64,000 nt of DNA from Fibrobacter intestinalis (GCF_900167415.1 NZ_FUWU01000006.1:1-64000); one strand, 5' to 3'. Counted from the first letter of the stretch, positions 36,442 through 45,213 are shown. A program made the numbers and translations. The notes: a model not told the origin generated them from the sequence alone.

Positions 36442-37884
36442 ATGATGTGGGTTAAATACCAAATTGATGCTTCCATTCCAATGTATGAACAACTGCCTGT
36501 TAACACTGAATCGAAAGCTCGTGAAATCCTTCTAGCGAGAAACCCAGGAATAAAACATTGTTCTATAAACAGAACGTTTACAGGGATAAATCCGCCAGAA
36601 TGGTGGCCAGGTGAAAAAGAAAAAAAAGAAGCGAAACGTCAAGAAGAAAATAGAAGACGTGAAGATGAGCGGAGGACAAGGCGTGACGAGGAGCAACGCA
36701 GAGAAGCGAAACGCCAAGAAGAGAACAGAAGACGTGAAGATGAGCGGAGGGCAAGGCGTATTGAGGAACGGCATAAGTCTGAAAATGATAAGCTTCGCCG
36801 GGAAATGGAAAACCTCCGTAAAGAAAATAGGGACATAGCAAGAAAGTCACGTCAATCCTCTGGGGAATTTTGGAGTGAAAGTCAATATGAAAATTTTACA
36901 GACAGGGCTCGTGATCAAAAGGACGGCATGTATGATAAAATCATGAATTGCGAAACCAATATTTTGACCGCACCGATTAAACTGATTTGTTGGCTTCTCC
37001 ACGAAATATTTAACCCGCATTCGTTTTTTAGGCAACATATTTTTTCTGTAGTGAACGTGATTCTTGTTCTTGCAGGGTTCCTCGCTTACAAGAATGAAAT
37101 GATGTTATTTGTCATCTTATGCGCTATTTCAGTGATTGTCAATGGCGTCATAGGAATAAAAACGGATCGTTCCGGCATTGCTTTGCTGATTGTATTGATA
37201 GAGGCCGCGATATTTGGTGTTGCTATTTGGATGGCGCAACCGCAATTTTTCAAACAGATTACATTGAAATCAAGTGTAAGTGAACAACAATATAATTCAA
37301 GTCAAACGCCTCCAGAGGCGGAGAAGACTGTTGTTGCATCAAAGAATGTTGACGGTCGGCAATCTGCAAATACTATGATGGATTCTCGCGATGGACGTGA
37401 ATATAAAATTGTAAAAATAGGAAATCAAACTTGGTTCGCTGAAAATTTGAACTATAAAACAAAAAACAGTCATTGTTATCAAAATATTGAAAGCAATTGT
37501 AAAAAAAATGGTCGCCTTTATCAGACTTATGAGAAAAACGCTACCAAGAATGTATGCCCTGTCGGTTGGCATGTTCCAAGTTTTGCAGAATGGAAAATGT
37601 TGCTGAAAAATGTTGGGTTGAAGCAAAAATGTGAAAATTTTGGATATGAAAATGAAACGGGGAATGAATGCGATTATCTTGAATGGAATAAAGCGACTAA
37701 GGTTCTTAATCGAAAGGGCTTTGGGATAATTATGGGTGATGAATTTGGAAGTACCGATTGGACAGTTTTTGTTGCGAATAAAGCTCGCGATAATGTAATT
37801 TGCTTTTCTGACCATAACAAAGGTAGTGATAATTGTTTCCAAGATTCAATGGGCGAGTACTATATTCGTTGCGTCATGAACTAA
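36442..37884 (+). CDS. Membrane protein with coiled coil and FISUMP domain
   Basis: A 480-aa protein. Residues 1-55 are an unrecognised domain; ~55-135 are a highly charged coiled coil with two 25-aa repeats (EAKRQEENRRREDERR); three hydrophobic helices lie at about 198-216, 219-237 and 246-266; ~312-478 form the Fibrobacter succinogenes major paralogous domain (MDSRDGREYKIVKIGNQTWF, then AENLNY, CPVGWHVPSFAEW, MGEYYIRCV). With N-terminus inside and three helices, the FISUMP domain would face outward. The function of FISUMP is unknown. This is the clearest lineage marker in the window. It is probably co-transcribed with the GIY-YIG gene. Confidence 0.88.
   Translation: MMWVKYQIDASIPMYEQLPVNTESKAREILLARNPGIKHCSINRTFTGINPPEWWPGEKEKKEAKRQEENRRREDERRTRRDEEQRREAKRQEENRRREDERRARRIEERHKSENDKLRREMENLRKENRDIARKSRQSSGEFWSESQYENFTDRARDQKDGMYDKIMNCETNILTAPIKLICWLLHEIFNPHSFFRQHIFSVVNVILVLAGFLAYKNEMMLFVILCAISVIVNGVIGIKTDRSGIALLIVLIEAAIFGVAIWMAQPQFFKQITLKSSVSEQQYNSSQTPPEAEKTVVASKNVDGRQSANTMMDSRDGREYKIVKIGNQTWFAENLNYKTKNSHCYQNIESNCKKNGRLYQTYEKNATKNVCPVGWHVPSFAEWKMLLKNVGLKQKCENFGYENETGNECDYLEWNKATKVLNRKGFGIIMGDEFGSTDWTVFVANKARDNVICFSDHNKGSDNCFQDSMGEYYIRCVMN
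36628..36777 (+). repeat. 75-bp tandem duplication in the coiled coil
   Basis: Two adjacent 75-bp units, about 90 percent alike, encode EAKRQEENRRREDERR(T/A)RR. Expansion by slippage would lengthen the coiled coil in steps of 25 residues. Confidence 0.8.
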
Positions 37885-37936
37885 CCCTCAGACTGTTTCC
37901 ATAAAATGGTTACAGATTCAAAAGTGAAAAAATTTA

Positions 37937-37965
37937 TTGCGCCTCTTTGAAGGAGCGTATATAAT
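37937..37965 (+). promoter_or_regulatory. Promoter of the pectate lyase gene
   Basis: TTGCGC (37937-37942), 17 nt, TATAAT (37960-37965). It is about 100 nt before the start codon. The -35 is weak, which would suit an activator or other control. Confidence 0.45.
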
Positions 37966-37981
37966 TCCTAAAATTTTGAAG

Positions 37982-37999
37982 AGTTGTCAGCGGACAACT
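37982..37999. promoter_or_regulatory. Operator-like palindrome before the pectate lyase gene
   Basis: AGTTGTC-AGCG-GACAACT, a perfect 7-bp inverted repeat with a 4-nt spacer, about 16-34 nt downstream of the TATAAT box. Its position fits a repressor site or a short mRNA hairpin. Confidence 0.5.
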
Positions 38000-38067
38000 G
38001 AAAATAGAAGGGAGTTTTCTGGTGTTTGTTGTTGAAAATAATTTATGGGAAAATGCGGAGATTTTTT

Positions 38068-39780
38068 ATGTTTTGGAAATTTATCGTTTTACTTGCCTTC
38101 TTTTGTACATTTGCGATGGCGACGCCGCAGATTCGCTTAGAGGGAATGGTTGCAGATTTGGCGGGCTTTCCCATTGAAAACGCCCAAGTTCGTTTAGTGA
38201 AAAATCATTTGAATGCTTATACGGATTCCAATGGCTACTTTTTGCTCTTTCAAGAAGAAACGGATGTCTTGCGTCAAAGTAATTTTGCGGTAGAAAATCC
38301 TCGTTTAAAACCCGTTTTCAAAGATGGTTTTGTTCGTCTGGGAAATTTTGATTTAAAAGGGCGTTTTGTGCGTTCGTCGTTGGAAATGAAGTTTTTGAAC
38401 GCCTCCTCCGAATCTTTGCCGCGCTTGTTTTTGAAAACCTCTATTTTTGAAGATTCGCTTGTGGTTTCTAAAGAGGGATTTTTGTCGCAGTCGTTTGTCG
38501 TGTCGCAACCGGTGGATTCGCTTTCCATTGTTTTGGATTCTTTGCCGCTGGCGGCTATTTTAAAACGTGGAGCAGGAAGTTCTAATCAAATTGTGGAACA
38601 GGGAGCGCCAATTACGGAATATTTTTTTGATTGCCCCAATGCTAAAGAAATAAAAATTACCGGTGTGCCCGCGGGTATTTTGGCCGTCACGGATTCGGTA
38701 AAATCGACAATATCGTTTTCGGGAAAAGCGGAAGCGGACACGGGCCTATATGTTTATACGATTCGAGTTGTCGGCGAATATAATGCGGTAGAGCGGCAGG
38801 GTTCTTTTCGCATTGTCCAAAAAACAATTCCGAAAATCGTACCGGATGGTTATGCTATGGTGAACGGCGTGACTACAGGCGGCGAGGGAGGGGACACGGT
38901 TGAAGTTTCTTCTTTTGCGGATTTCAAGAAGGCGGTTCAGGCGGCGGAAGCCAAGGTCGTTGTCGTCAAGGGAACGGTTAAAACTACAGATGGAGACGGT
39001 TACGGTTTGCGCATCGCAGCGAATAAAACTATTATGGGAAAAGACAGTTCGGCAACTATTTATGGCGGGCTTGCCATCACGGGAGTTTCTAATGTCATCA
39101 TTTACAATTTGAATATTCACGGTACTTACCTGAATCCGGGACCAAGCGATGGCATTGCCGTGAATAATTCGCATCATGTTTTTCTTTCGCACTTGAATAT
39201 CTGGGATGCGGAAGATGGCAATTTGGATATTACAAATCAATCCAGTTATGTCACAGTCTCTTGGGTGAAATTTTGGTACACCGACAAAAATCATCCGCAC
39301 CGGTTGAACGCTTTGATTGGCAGCGGCGCCGCGGACCATCCGGAAGATTATGGCAAGTTGAAAGTCACTTATCACCACAACTGGTTCAGCACTCTGGTGA
39401 ACGAGCGTATGCCGCGCGTGATGTACGGGAACGCCCATATTTTCAATAATTATTATCATGCGCCTGGCAATTTATATTGTATCGGTGTCGGTTCTTACGC
39501 ATCGGTTCTCATCGAAGGAAATTATTTTAAAGAGGTACAGAGTCCGCATTTGTTTATGTACAATATCTACGCAAATATTGTGGCTCGAAATAATGAATAC
39601 GACAATGTGACGGGAAATAAAGATGTCGGAGCCTTAGGAGAACGCTACATTACCACGGATCCCTATACTTTGATAGCGACTCCTGTTACTTTGGATTCGG
39701 TGCCTTACGAATATGAATTAGACAAAGCCGAAGATGTGCCGCAAAAAGTGATGCAAGGTGCGGGGCCGCATTCGTTGTAA
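38068..39780 (+). CDS. Secreted pectate lyase-like protein (PL1 fold)
   Basis: 570 aa. Signal peptide MFWKFIVLLAFFCTFAMA; residues ~22-70 resemble a carboxypeptidase-regulatory Ig-like domain. The C-terminal half (~255-530) is a right-handed beta-helix of the PL1 pectate lyase type: GGEGGDTVEVSSFADFKKAV, NVIIYNLNIHG, VNNSHHVFLSHLNIWD, and NERMPRVMYGNAHIFNNYY, which carries the expected Arg. The classic vWIDH motif reads VSWVKFWY, and the second Arg of RxPxxR is Met, so catalysis is not certain. ATG 38068 has CGGAG 7 nt upstream. Role inferred: cleavage of polygalacturonate in plant walls. Confidence 0.82.
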   Translation: MFWKFIVLLAFFCTFAMATPQIRLEGMVADLAGFPIENAQVRLVKNHLNAYTDSNGYFLLFQEETDVLRQSNFAVENPRLKPVFKDGFVRLGNFDLKGRFVRSSLEMKFLNASSESLPRLFLKTSIFEDSLVVSKEGFLSQSFVVSQPVDSLSIVLDSLPLAAILKRGAGSSNQIVEQGAPITEYFFDCPNAKEIKITGVPAGILAVTDSVKSTISFSGKAEADTGLYVYTIRVVGEYNAVERQGSFRIVQKTIPKIVPDGYAMVNGVTTGGEGGDTVEVSSFADFKKAVQAAEAKVVVVKGTVKTTDGDGYGLRIAANKTIMGKDSSATIYGGLAITGVSNVIIYNLNIHGTYLNPGPSDGIAVNNSHHVFLSHLNIWDAEDGNLDITNQSSYVTVSWVKFWYTDKNHPHRLNALIGSGAADHPEDYGKLKVTYHHNWFSTLVNERMPRVMYGNAHIFNNYYHAPGNLYCIGVGSYASVLIEGNYFKEVQSPHLFMYNIYANIVARNNEYDNVTGNKDVGALGERYITTDPYTLIATPVTLDSVPYEYELDKAEDVPQKVMQGAGPHSL

Positions 39781-39827
39781 TGATTTTGCCGTCGCTAGAA
39801 TTCAGAGGAATTTCTGCAAAAAAATGG

Positions 39828-40016
39828 CTAGCGCTTGCTTCTTATGTTTTTCGCTCTGACGTTCTGGGCTGGGATATTTTCAAGGCTGCATAAATCCAAG
39901 AGTTCTGAAAGATTTATATCCAGCGCATTGGCGATTTCGATAGGCGTGATAAGCCGGGGATTTCTCGACTCGTTGATGGCATGTGTGATGGTGGATTTTG
40001 TAAGGCCGTTTCGGGG
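39828..40016 (-). pseudogene. Relic of an XRE-type helix-turn-helix regulator
   Basis: The minus strand, between a TAG at 40019-40017 and a TAG at 39830-39828, encodes NGLTKSTITHAINESRNP, then ITPIEIANALDINLSELLDLC. This is the recognition helix and the C-terminal part of a Cro/C1-type HTH domain. No ATG, GTG or TTG opens the domain and the first helices are missing, so it is a fragment. The rest of 39781-40148 is non-coding. Confidence 0.65.
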
Positions 40017-40148
40017 CTAGCATATTTTTTTTACGAGCGTTGAAATTCTGGCTGCCGTTTGGTTTTCAAGATGGCGAAACAGATGGATAAAAAAATTCAA
40101 TGAGCTTGCAAATTCGCAACGAAAAGAATATTTAGATCTTGAAGAATT

Positions 40149-40985
40149 TTATCCGATAAAGAAAAGTCCGAGAATGCCCACCGTCCAAAGGTAGTAGGCG
40201 AAAACGTGGAACTTGCCTTTTTGTACAAAGTTCATCAGCCATTTGAGGGCGATGATGCCAAAGAGGAACGAAACCAGCATTCCGACGAGCAGGGCGAGGG
40301 TGAACTCTCCGCTGTCTGCGCATTTTTCCACCAGCGCGGGATTTTCAATAGGGTTGAAAGTCTGGCATTTTAACCATTTTACAAGATCCAGCAGGGCGGC
40401 TCCACCGACTGCCGGAATGCTCATGAGAAAGCTGAACTCGCCCGCATATTTTCGATTCACGCCTTGGAATAGCATAGCGCTAATTGTGGAACCGCTGCGG
40501 CTGATGCCGGGAATGCAAGCGATGCCTTGAACCGTTCCCGTGACAAGCGCTCGCCACCAGTTCATTTGTACGCCCGTTTCTTCGGGGTGGTTGGCTCCTG
40601 TCTTTGCCCATTTGGAGGCGAAGAGAAGCGTTCCTGTAAAAAGAATCGCCACACAAACTGCCCTAGGGTTTTCGAAGAGCGATTCTAGGGCGTCCTTAAA
40701 TCCAAGACCGATGGCAGCCGTTGGGATAGACGCGAGAACGATGTAGCCCGCTTCCCGGAGCTGCGCAGGATTCCGACGAAGGCAGCCGAGTAGAATGCCG
40801 AGAATTTTTTTGCGGAATACGACAAAAATGGACAGCAGGGTTCCCGCGTGAAGCATAATGTCGAAGAACATGCCCGCTTCGTGCATTCCCAGCAGATGTT
40901 TGCCGAGAACGAGGTGCCCGGAACTGGAAATAGGAAGAAATTCGGCAAGACCTTGGAGAAGACCTAAAAGAATGGATTCTATCAT
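40149..40985 (-). CDS. uppP: Undecaprenyl-diphosphatase UppP (BacA)
   Basis: Membrane phosphatase that recycles undecaprenyl pyrophosphate for cell-wall synthesis, 278 aa with about eight helices. Signature motifs LLQGLAEFLPISSSGHL near the N-terminus and PGISRSGSTI near residue 160 are intact. Its start codon is 8 nt past a TACTTT hexamer (box 40998-40991), with no ribosome site. Confidence 0.95.
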   Translation of the reverse strand: MIESILLGLLQGLAEFLPISSSGHLVLGKHLLGMHEAGMFFDIMLHAGTLLSIFVVFRKKILGILLGCLRRNPAQLREAGYIVLASIPTAAIGLGFKDALESLFENPRAVCVAILFTGTLLFASKWAKTGANHPEETGVQMNWWRALVTGTVQGIACIPGISRSGSTISAMLFQGVNRKYAGEFSFLMSIPAVGGAALLDLVKWLKCQTFNPIENPALVEKCADSGEFTLALLVGMLVSFLFGIIALKWLMNFVQKGKFHVFAYYLWTVGILGLFFIG

Positions 40986-40990
40986 GGGGA

Positions 40991-40998
40991 CAAAAGTA
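40991..40998 (-). promoter_or_regulatory. TAnnTTTG box, leaderless start of uppP
   Basis: Minus-strand TACTTTTG, a perfect TAnnTTTG. The hexamer ends 8 nt before ATG 40985. Confidence 0.5.
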
Positions 40999-41063
40999 GA
41001 AAATCGGGAAAAGATAGGCCTTATTGGATAAAGAAAATGCGCATTTTTCTATTTTGTATGGAT

Positions 41064-42266
41064 ATGAAAAAGATTTTCGTTCTTTTGGCGTTTTTCTGTA
41101 TGGCGCCCCTGTCTTGGGCGGCGCAGGATTCTCGTTTTGAACAAGGCGCGCGCTTTGAATCCGCCGGGCAATATGAAAAGGCTCTTGGCGAGTATCGGGC
41201 GATTTTGGCGGGCGATCCGCACAATGCGCAGGCTTTTTGGGTGGCGGGCAATGTCCGTTTCAAGATGAAGGATTACAAGGGGGCGATTGCCAATTTCCAA
41301 CTGGCGTATAAATATGCACCGAAAATGGCAGAAGCCTATGAAGGCTCGGCAAAAGCTTATGAAAAGCTGGGGGACAAGGGAAAAGCCGAAGCGGAACGCA
41401 AAAAGAATCCAAATTACAAAGGGAAAGAATCTCCTTCGGTAAAAGAAAACGCAAAGGCGGGAACGGACATTTTGGCAAAAACCAAGGCCGCTTTTGAAGC
41501 TAAAGATTACAAGGCCGCTTGTGCTGCTGCTCGTGAGGTCTTGACGCAAGAGCCCGGTAATTCTGGGGCATATTATTATGCGGGCGCAGGACGCTATGAA
41601 CTGGGAGAATTCGACAAGGCCGAGTATAATTTAAAGCGGTCGTTTGGCTATGCGGAATTGGGCTTCAACGCCCACTATTATTTGGCTCTTATTTACAAAA
41701 AACAGGGAAAGAAGGATTTGGAAAAAGCCGAGTTGCAGGCTTATATCGGGCTTTCCAAAAACGAGTCGGCGATTGTTCGGGCGAAATCCCGGTTGGCGGA
41801 AATTTCCGGTGACGTTTCCGAATCCGTAACCCAAGTTCCAGAAGAAAAAACGGAGACGTCGAAAATCGAATCCGCAAAATCGGAGGAACTTCGGACGTCG
41901 TCCGCGGAATTGCCGGAAAAAACGCCTGTCGATTCGGTGAAAAAGAAAGTGCCATCGCCCGAACCGAAGAAAGTTTCAGAAAATCCCATGGAGAGGGCGA
42001 ACGAAGCGTATCGTCAAGGAGACTACGCCGCCGCTTTGTCGCTTTATCAGGCGTTGCAAAAAAAATACCGGGATGAAAATATGCGGGCCTATCTTCTTTT
42101 TCAAATCGGCAATGTCTATCGGATTCGTCGGGATTTTCGTTCGGCGGTGTCCAAGTATCGTGAACTTGTAGAATTGTATCCGAATGGGGAATGGGCTGTG
42201 GAAGCGCAGCGCGCCTGGGAAGACGCCGTGTGGCAAGAGAAAAATGCGGAGTTGCTTCCGCGTTAG
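41064..42266 (+). CDS. Periplasmic TPR protein
   Basis: A 400-aa protein with a clear signal peptide (KKIFVLLAFFCMAPLSWA). TPR units lie in residues ~20-120 (YEKALGEYRAILAGDPHNAQ) and ~140-240, with a further pair near the C-terminus (YAAALSLYQALQKKY; FRSAVSKYRELVELYPNGEW). The C-terminal pair resembles YbgF/CpoB-type repeats. A Ser/Glu/Lys-rich linker (~250-310) separates the two parts. The partner is unknown. The start is uncertain: ATG 41064 opens the signal peptide; ATG 41058 is also in frame; neither has a ribosome site. Confidence 0.75.
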   Translation: MKKIFVLLAFFCMAPLSWAAQDSRFEQGARFESAGQYEKALGEYRAILAGDPHNAQAFWVAGNVRFKMKDYKGAIANFQLAYKYAPKMAEAYEGSAKAYEKLGDKGKAEAERKKNPNYKGKESPSVKENAKAGTDILAKTKAAFEAKDYKAACAAAREVLTQEPGNSGAYYYAGAGRYELGEFDKAEYNLKRSFGYAELGFNAHYYLALIYKKQGKKDLEKAELQAYIGLSKNESAIVRAKSRLAEISGDVSESVTQVPEEKTETSKIESAKSEELRTSSAELPEKTPVDSVKKKVPSPEPKKVSENPMERANEAYRQGDYAAALSLYQALQKKYRDENMRAYLLFQIGNVYRIRRDFRSAVSKYRELVELYPNGEWAVEAQRAWEDAVWQEKNAELLPR

Positions 42267-42327
42267 GGAATAAGCGCATTCCAAAGGCAATCAAATCGTT
42301 TTGCGGAAGCGAAGCATCTTGCGGCCA

Positions 42328-42455
42328 GCGAGAAAAGTTCACTTTGTGAAAAAGAAATTCTCGTTTTGAAAAAAGTTCCCCCTGCGAAAGAATCGGCTCG
42401 TTTGAAAAAAGTTCACGCTTTGAAAAACTTTCATTGCGGACATTTCGTGGAGAAG
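42328..42455. repeat. Intergenic TTTGAAAAAAGTTC repeat array
   Basis: About six degenerate units of 16-20 bp, each resembling CGTTTTGAAAAAAGTTC, between the convergent ends of the TPR gene and rlmI. The unit GTGAAAAAGAAATTCTCG recurs with one deleted base, inverted, at 56310-56327; a third related array is at 56503-56556. Not coding. Confidence 0.6.
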
Positions 42456-42476
42456 TATATCATCCCCAAAAAAGGA

Positions 42477-43685
42477 CTAGTCCGCTTGGAGCAAAAGCCC
42501 TTTTAGATATTGTCCTTCGGGAAAGCTGGTTTTTACAGGATGATCGGCGGGTTGGCCGAAACGTTTGATGATTTGCATTGTCCGGTGTGCGTCCTGGGCT
42601 GCGTCGGCGACGATTTTTTGAAAAAGTCCCATTTCCATGAGACCGGAACAGCTGAATGTCGCTAAAATGCCATGCTCGTTCAAAAGTTTTATCGCCAGCA
42701 AATTGATGTCTTTGTACCCGCGCGCTCCTTTTTCGAGATGCGCTTTGTTTTCAATGAATTTTGGCGGGTCAAGAACGATAAGGTCGAAGGTCTTCCGGCT
42801 GTCTCGGCATTTGCGCAGGTAGGCAAAAACATCCGCTTCGACGAGTTCCACGCGGCTTTTATCAAATCCGTTTTTTTGAATCAGCGAATCGGCAATGTGG
42901 AGTGCTTCTTGAGAAACGTCCACTTCGGTAACTAGGCTGGCACCATTTTGCAGGGCGAAAAGCCCGAAGCCGCCCGTGTAAGAAAAACAGTTGAGAACGT
43001 GCTTTCCCTGTGCGAATTTTCCAACTGCAAAGCGGGCGTCCCGTTGGTCCAGATAGTATCCGGTCTTGTGTCCATTCCAGATGTCCACGTCAAAACGGAT
43101 CCCGTTTTCCCGCATTTCAATTGGTGTGCGAGGCACGTCGCCATAGACGATTCCTTTTCGCAAGGGGAGCCCTTCTTTTTCGCGGACGTCGGCATCGCAG
43201 CGTTCCAAAATTCCTTTGGCTCCGGTCTTTTCCGCTAGAATTTCATACAATGTCGTGCGAAAATATTCTGCTCCAGCCGAAAGGATTTCGATGGACAGGA
43301 AGTCGGCGTATTTATCGACGATGCAGCCCGGAATGCCATCGTTTTCTGCGTGAATCAGGCGGAAAGCCGCCGTTGGATCTTTGACGTCAAAGCCGCGCAA
43401 GCGGCGATTTTCAATCGCCCTGTCGATGACGTTTGCAAAGAAATTCCGATCGATGGGAGTGCGCTCCCGGTAAGTCCAAAAACGGGCCCGGATTTGCGAA
43501 TCGGGAGAGTAGGCGGCGTAGCCCAAAAATTCCCCTTGTGCAGAACGCACTTCGACGGTTTCTCCGGATTGCGGATTACCAATGACATGCTGAATGGCTC
43601 CGCTGAAAATCCACGGATGATTTCGGATCGCGGATTTTTCTTTTCCCCGGACGAGAACGATGGCGGGAATTTCTATGCTGGACAT
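42477..43685 (-). CDS. rlmI: 23S rRNA (cytosine) methyltransferase RlmI-like
   Basis: SAM-dependent methyltransferase, 402 aa, with an N-terminal PUA domain (GHPWIFSGAI-type: RNHPWIFSGAI) and a Rossmann core. Motif I region NCFSYTGGFGLFAL, acidic EVDVSQEAL, and LDPPKF for the cytosine-5 family are visible. E. coli RlmI makes m5C1962 in 23S rRNA; the same target is inferred. It is the last gene of the hslO-thrH-rlmI operon; its ATG overlaps the thrH stop (TAATG). Confidence 0.88.
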   Translation of the reverse strand: MSSIEIPAIVLVRGKEKSAIRNHPWIFSGAIQHVIGNPQSGETVEVRSAQGEFLGYAAYSPDSQIRARFWTYRERTPIDRNFFANVIDRAIENRRLRGFDVKDPTAAFRLIHAENDGIPGCIVDKYADFLSIEILSAGAEYFRTTLYEILAEKTGAKGILERCDADVREKEGLPLRKGIVYGDVPRTPIEMRENGIRFDVDIWNGHKTGYYLDQRDARFAVGKFAQGKHVLNCFSYTGGFGLFALQNGASLVTEVDVSQEALHIADSLIQKNGFDKSRVELVEADVFAYLRKCRDSRKTFDLIVLDPPKFIENKAHLEKGARGYKDINLLAIKLLNEHGILATFSCSGLMEMGLFQKIVADAAQDAHRTMQIIKRFGQPADHPVKTSFPEGQYLKGLLLQAD

Positions 43686-44302
43686 TACAGCGAATCCTGA
43701 AATTGGTGGAAACTGTCCAAAAGCTCGCTGTAGGAATTTGCCGAATCGAGCTGGGGAAATTTTTCGGTGACGTTGGATGGGGCGAACAGGAACGAACCTT
43801 TGTCCGCCGCTAGAAGCATTCCCGTGTCGTTGAAGGAATCGCCTGCGGAAAAGACCTTGAAATTCAGCGATTTTAAAGCTTCGACGGTTTTTCTTTTTTG
43901 ATCCTGCAAACGTAAATGATAGCCGGTAATCTTGTCGTTTTGAACAATCAGGTTGTGACAGAAAATGGTTGGCAGGTTCATTTTTTTGATGAGCGGGTAG
44001 GCGAATTCCTGAAAAGTGTCGGAGAGAATAATGACTTGGGCTTCATCTCGCAGGGTCGCTAAAAATTCCGTGGCGCCATCCAGTAGCGGAAGGCTGCCGA
44101 TGACTTTTTGAATGTCCGAAAGCTTTAAATGTTCGCGTTCCAAAATGCGGAGACGTCCGCGCATAAGCTCATCGTAATCCTGAATGTCGCGCGTGGTCAG
44201 ACGCAATTCGGGAATGCCCGTTTTTTCGGCGAAAGCTATCCAGATTTCGGGGGTTAGAACCCCCTCCATATCGAGGGTGACAACACATTGTTTGGTAAAC
44301 AT
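43685..44302 (-). CDS. thrH: ThrH-type phosphoserine phosphatase / homoserine phosphotransferase
   Basis: HAD-family enzyme of 205 aa, the same length as characterised ThrH. Motif I is TLDMEGVLTPEIW (DMEG instead of the usual DxDGT, as in ThrH), motif II ILSDTFQEF, and motif III/IV GDSFNDTGML. ThrH dephosphorylates phosphoserine and can pass the phosphate to homoserine. Starting at ATG 44302 removes a non-homologous upstream extension lying within hslO. It is placed between hslO and rlmI. Confidence 0.9.
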   Translation of the reverse strand: MFTKQCVVTLDMEGVLTPEIWIAFAEKTGIPELRLTTRDIQDYDELMRGRLRILEREHLKLSDIQKVIGSLPLLDGATEFLATLRDEAQVIILSDTFQEFAYPLIKKMNLPTIFCHNLIVQNDKITGYHLRLQDQKRKTVEALKSLNFKVFSAGDSFNDTGMLLAADKGSFLFAPSNVTEKFPQLDSANSYSELLDSFHQFQDSL

Positions 44303-44310
44303 AGGCGTTC

Positions 44311-45201
44311 TTATTTTAAAAGGCGGTTGTTGATAATTTCTTGGATTTCGTCCGGAGTGACCACATACTTGTTCCGGCAAAAATCGCAGACGAGTTCCAC
44401 GTTTTCGCCGCTTTGAATGAGTTCTTGCAAGTCGTCCGTTGGAATGCTGGCAAGCGATGCCAGGGAACGTACTTTGCTGCACGGGCAATAAGGGCGCGGT
44501 TCGATTTCGCGGACAATCGTTGTCGGGTATTCGCCGGAGATGGTATTCTGGAGAAGCTCCAGATTGAATCGGTTTCCGTCAAAGAATTCCGAAAAGGGCG
44601 GCAACTTGGCAATTTGTTTTTCCAGAACGTCGAGCTCTTCATCGGCAATGTCGGCATAAGGCTCCAAGTAGAATCCGACGGCGTAGTCCAATTTTTGCGG
44701 GTTATCCTTGTTCAGGCGGGCCTCGATTCCCACAGCGGATCGCGTTTGCGCCGATTGCAGCATATAGACGGAAAGATTTCTGCCCATGCTTTCGGAAACC
44801 GCTTCGATAATGCTTTCCCGCGCCCGTTTTCCGTGTTCGTCCAAAGTGACGACTTCAAAGCGTTGAGGGGAAAGAGCCGGCTCGTATTGCTTATTGTGCA
44901 AAATTTCATCTTGCGGAATCATCGCTCGGAAAAGGCCTTGTGGGGTGGAGTCTGCTTCGGCAAAAGAAATGTCCCCGGAAAAAGAAACTTTGACACAGAC
45001 GGTGCCGGGAAATTTCAGGCTGGACGAAAGAAACAGGGATGCGATAGAGGTTTCCGCCAAAAGCTTTAGTGCTTCTGAGGACGCTCCGTGCATTTTGCCG
45101 ACTTCTTCGGCGGAATGGGTAATGTCCGCCAGAACAAGGCGAAAGGGAACGTGTGCTCCTGTCGCGCGAATCAGACGGTCTTTTTGAGAATGTTCCATCA
45201 T
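44311..45201 (-). CDS. hslO: Redox-regulated chaperone Hsp33
   Basis: A 296-aa cytosolic holdase switched on by oxidation. The C-terminal zinc site is seen as CPCS (CxC) and CDFC (CxxC), 30-odd residues apart. The N-terminal domain has RLIRATGAHVPFRLVLADIT. It opens the hslO-thrH-rlmI operon. Its start codon lies 7 nt past a TATATT hexamer without a ribosome site. Confidence 0.95.
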   Translation of the reverse strand: MMEHSQKDRLIRATGAHVPFRLVLADITHSAEEVGKMHGASSEALKLLAETSIASLFLSSSLKFPGTVCVKVSFSGDISFAEADSTPQGLFRAMIPQDEILHNKQYEPALSPQRFEVVTLDEHGKRARESIIEAVSESMGRNLSVYMLQSAQTRSAVGIEARLNKDNPQKLDYAVGFYLEPYADIADEELDVLEKQIAKLPPFSEFFDGNRFNLELLQNTISGEYPTTIVREIEPRPYCPCSKVRSLASLASIPTDDLQELIQSGENVELVCDFCRNKYVVTPDEIQEIINNRLLK

Positions 45202-45205
45202 ATTG

Positions 45206-45213
45206 TAAATATA
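45206..45213 (-). promoter_or_regulatory. TAnnTTTA box, leaderless start of hslO
   Basis: Minus-strand TATATTTA; the TATATT hexamer ends 7 nt before ATG 45201. A terminator lies directly upstream. Confidence 0.5.

Noticed and set aside
39835-40020. 60-codon plus-strand frame in the HTH relic region
   Set aside because: It is the antisense shadow of the HTH fragment, which is on the minus strand.
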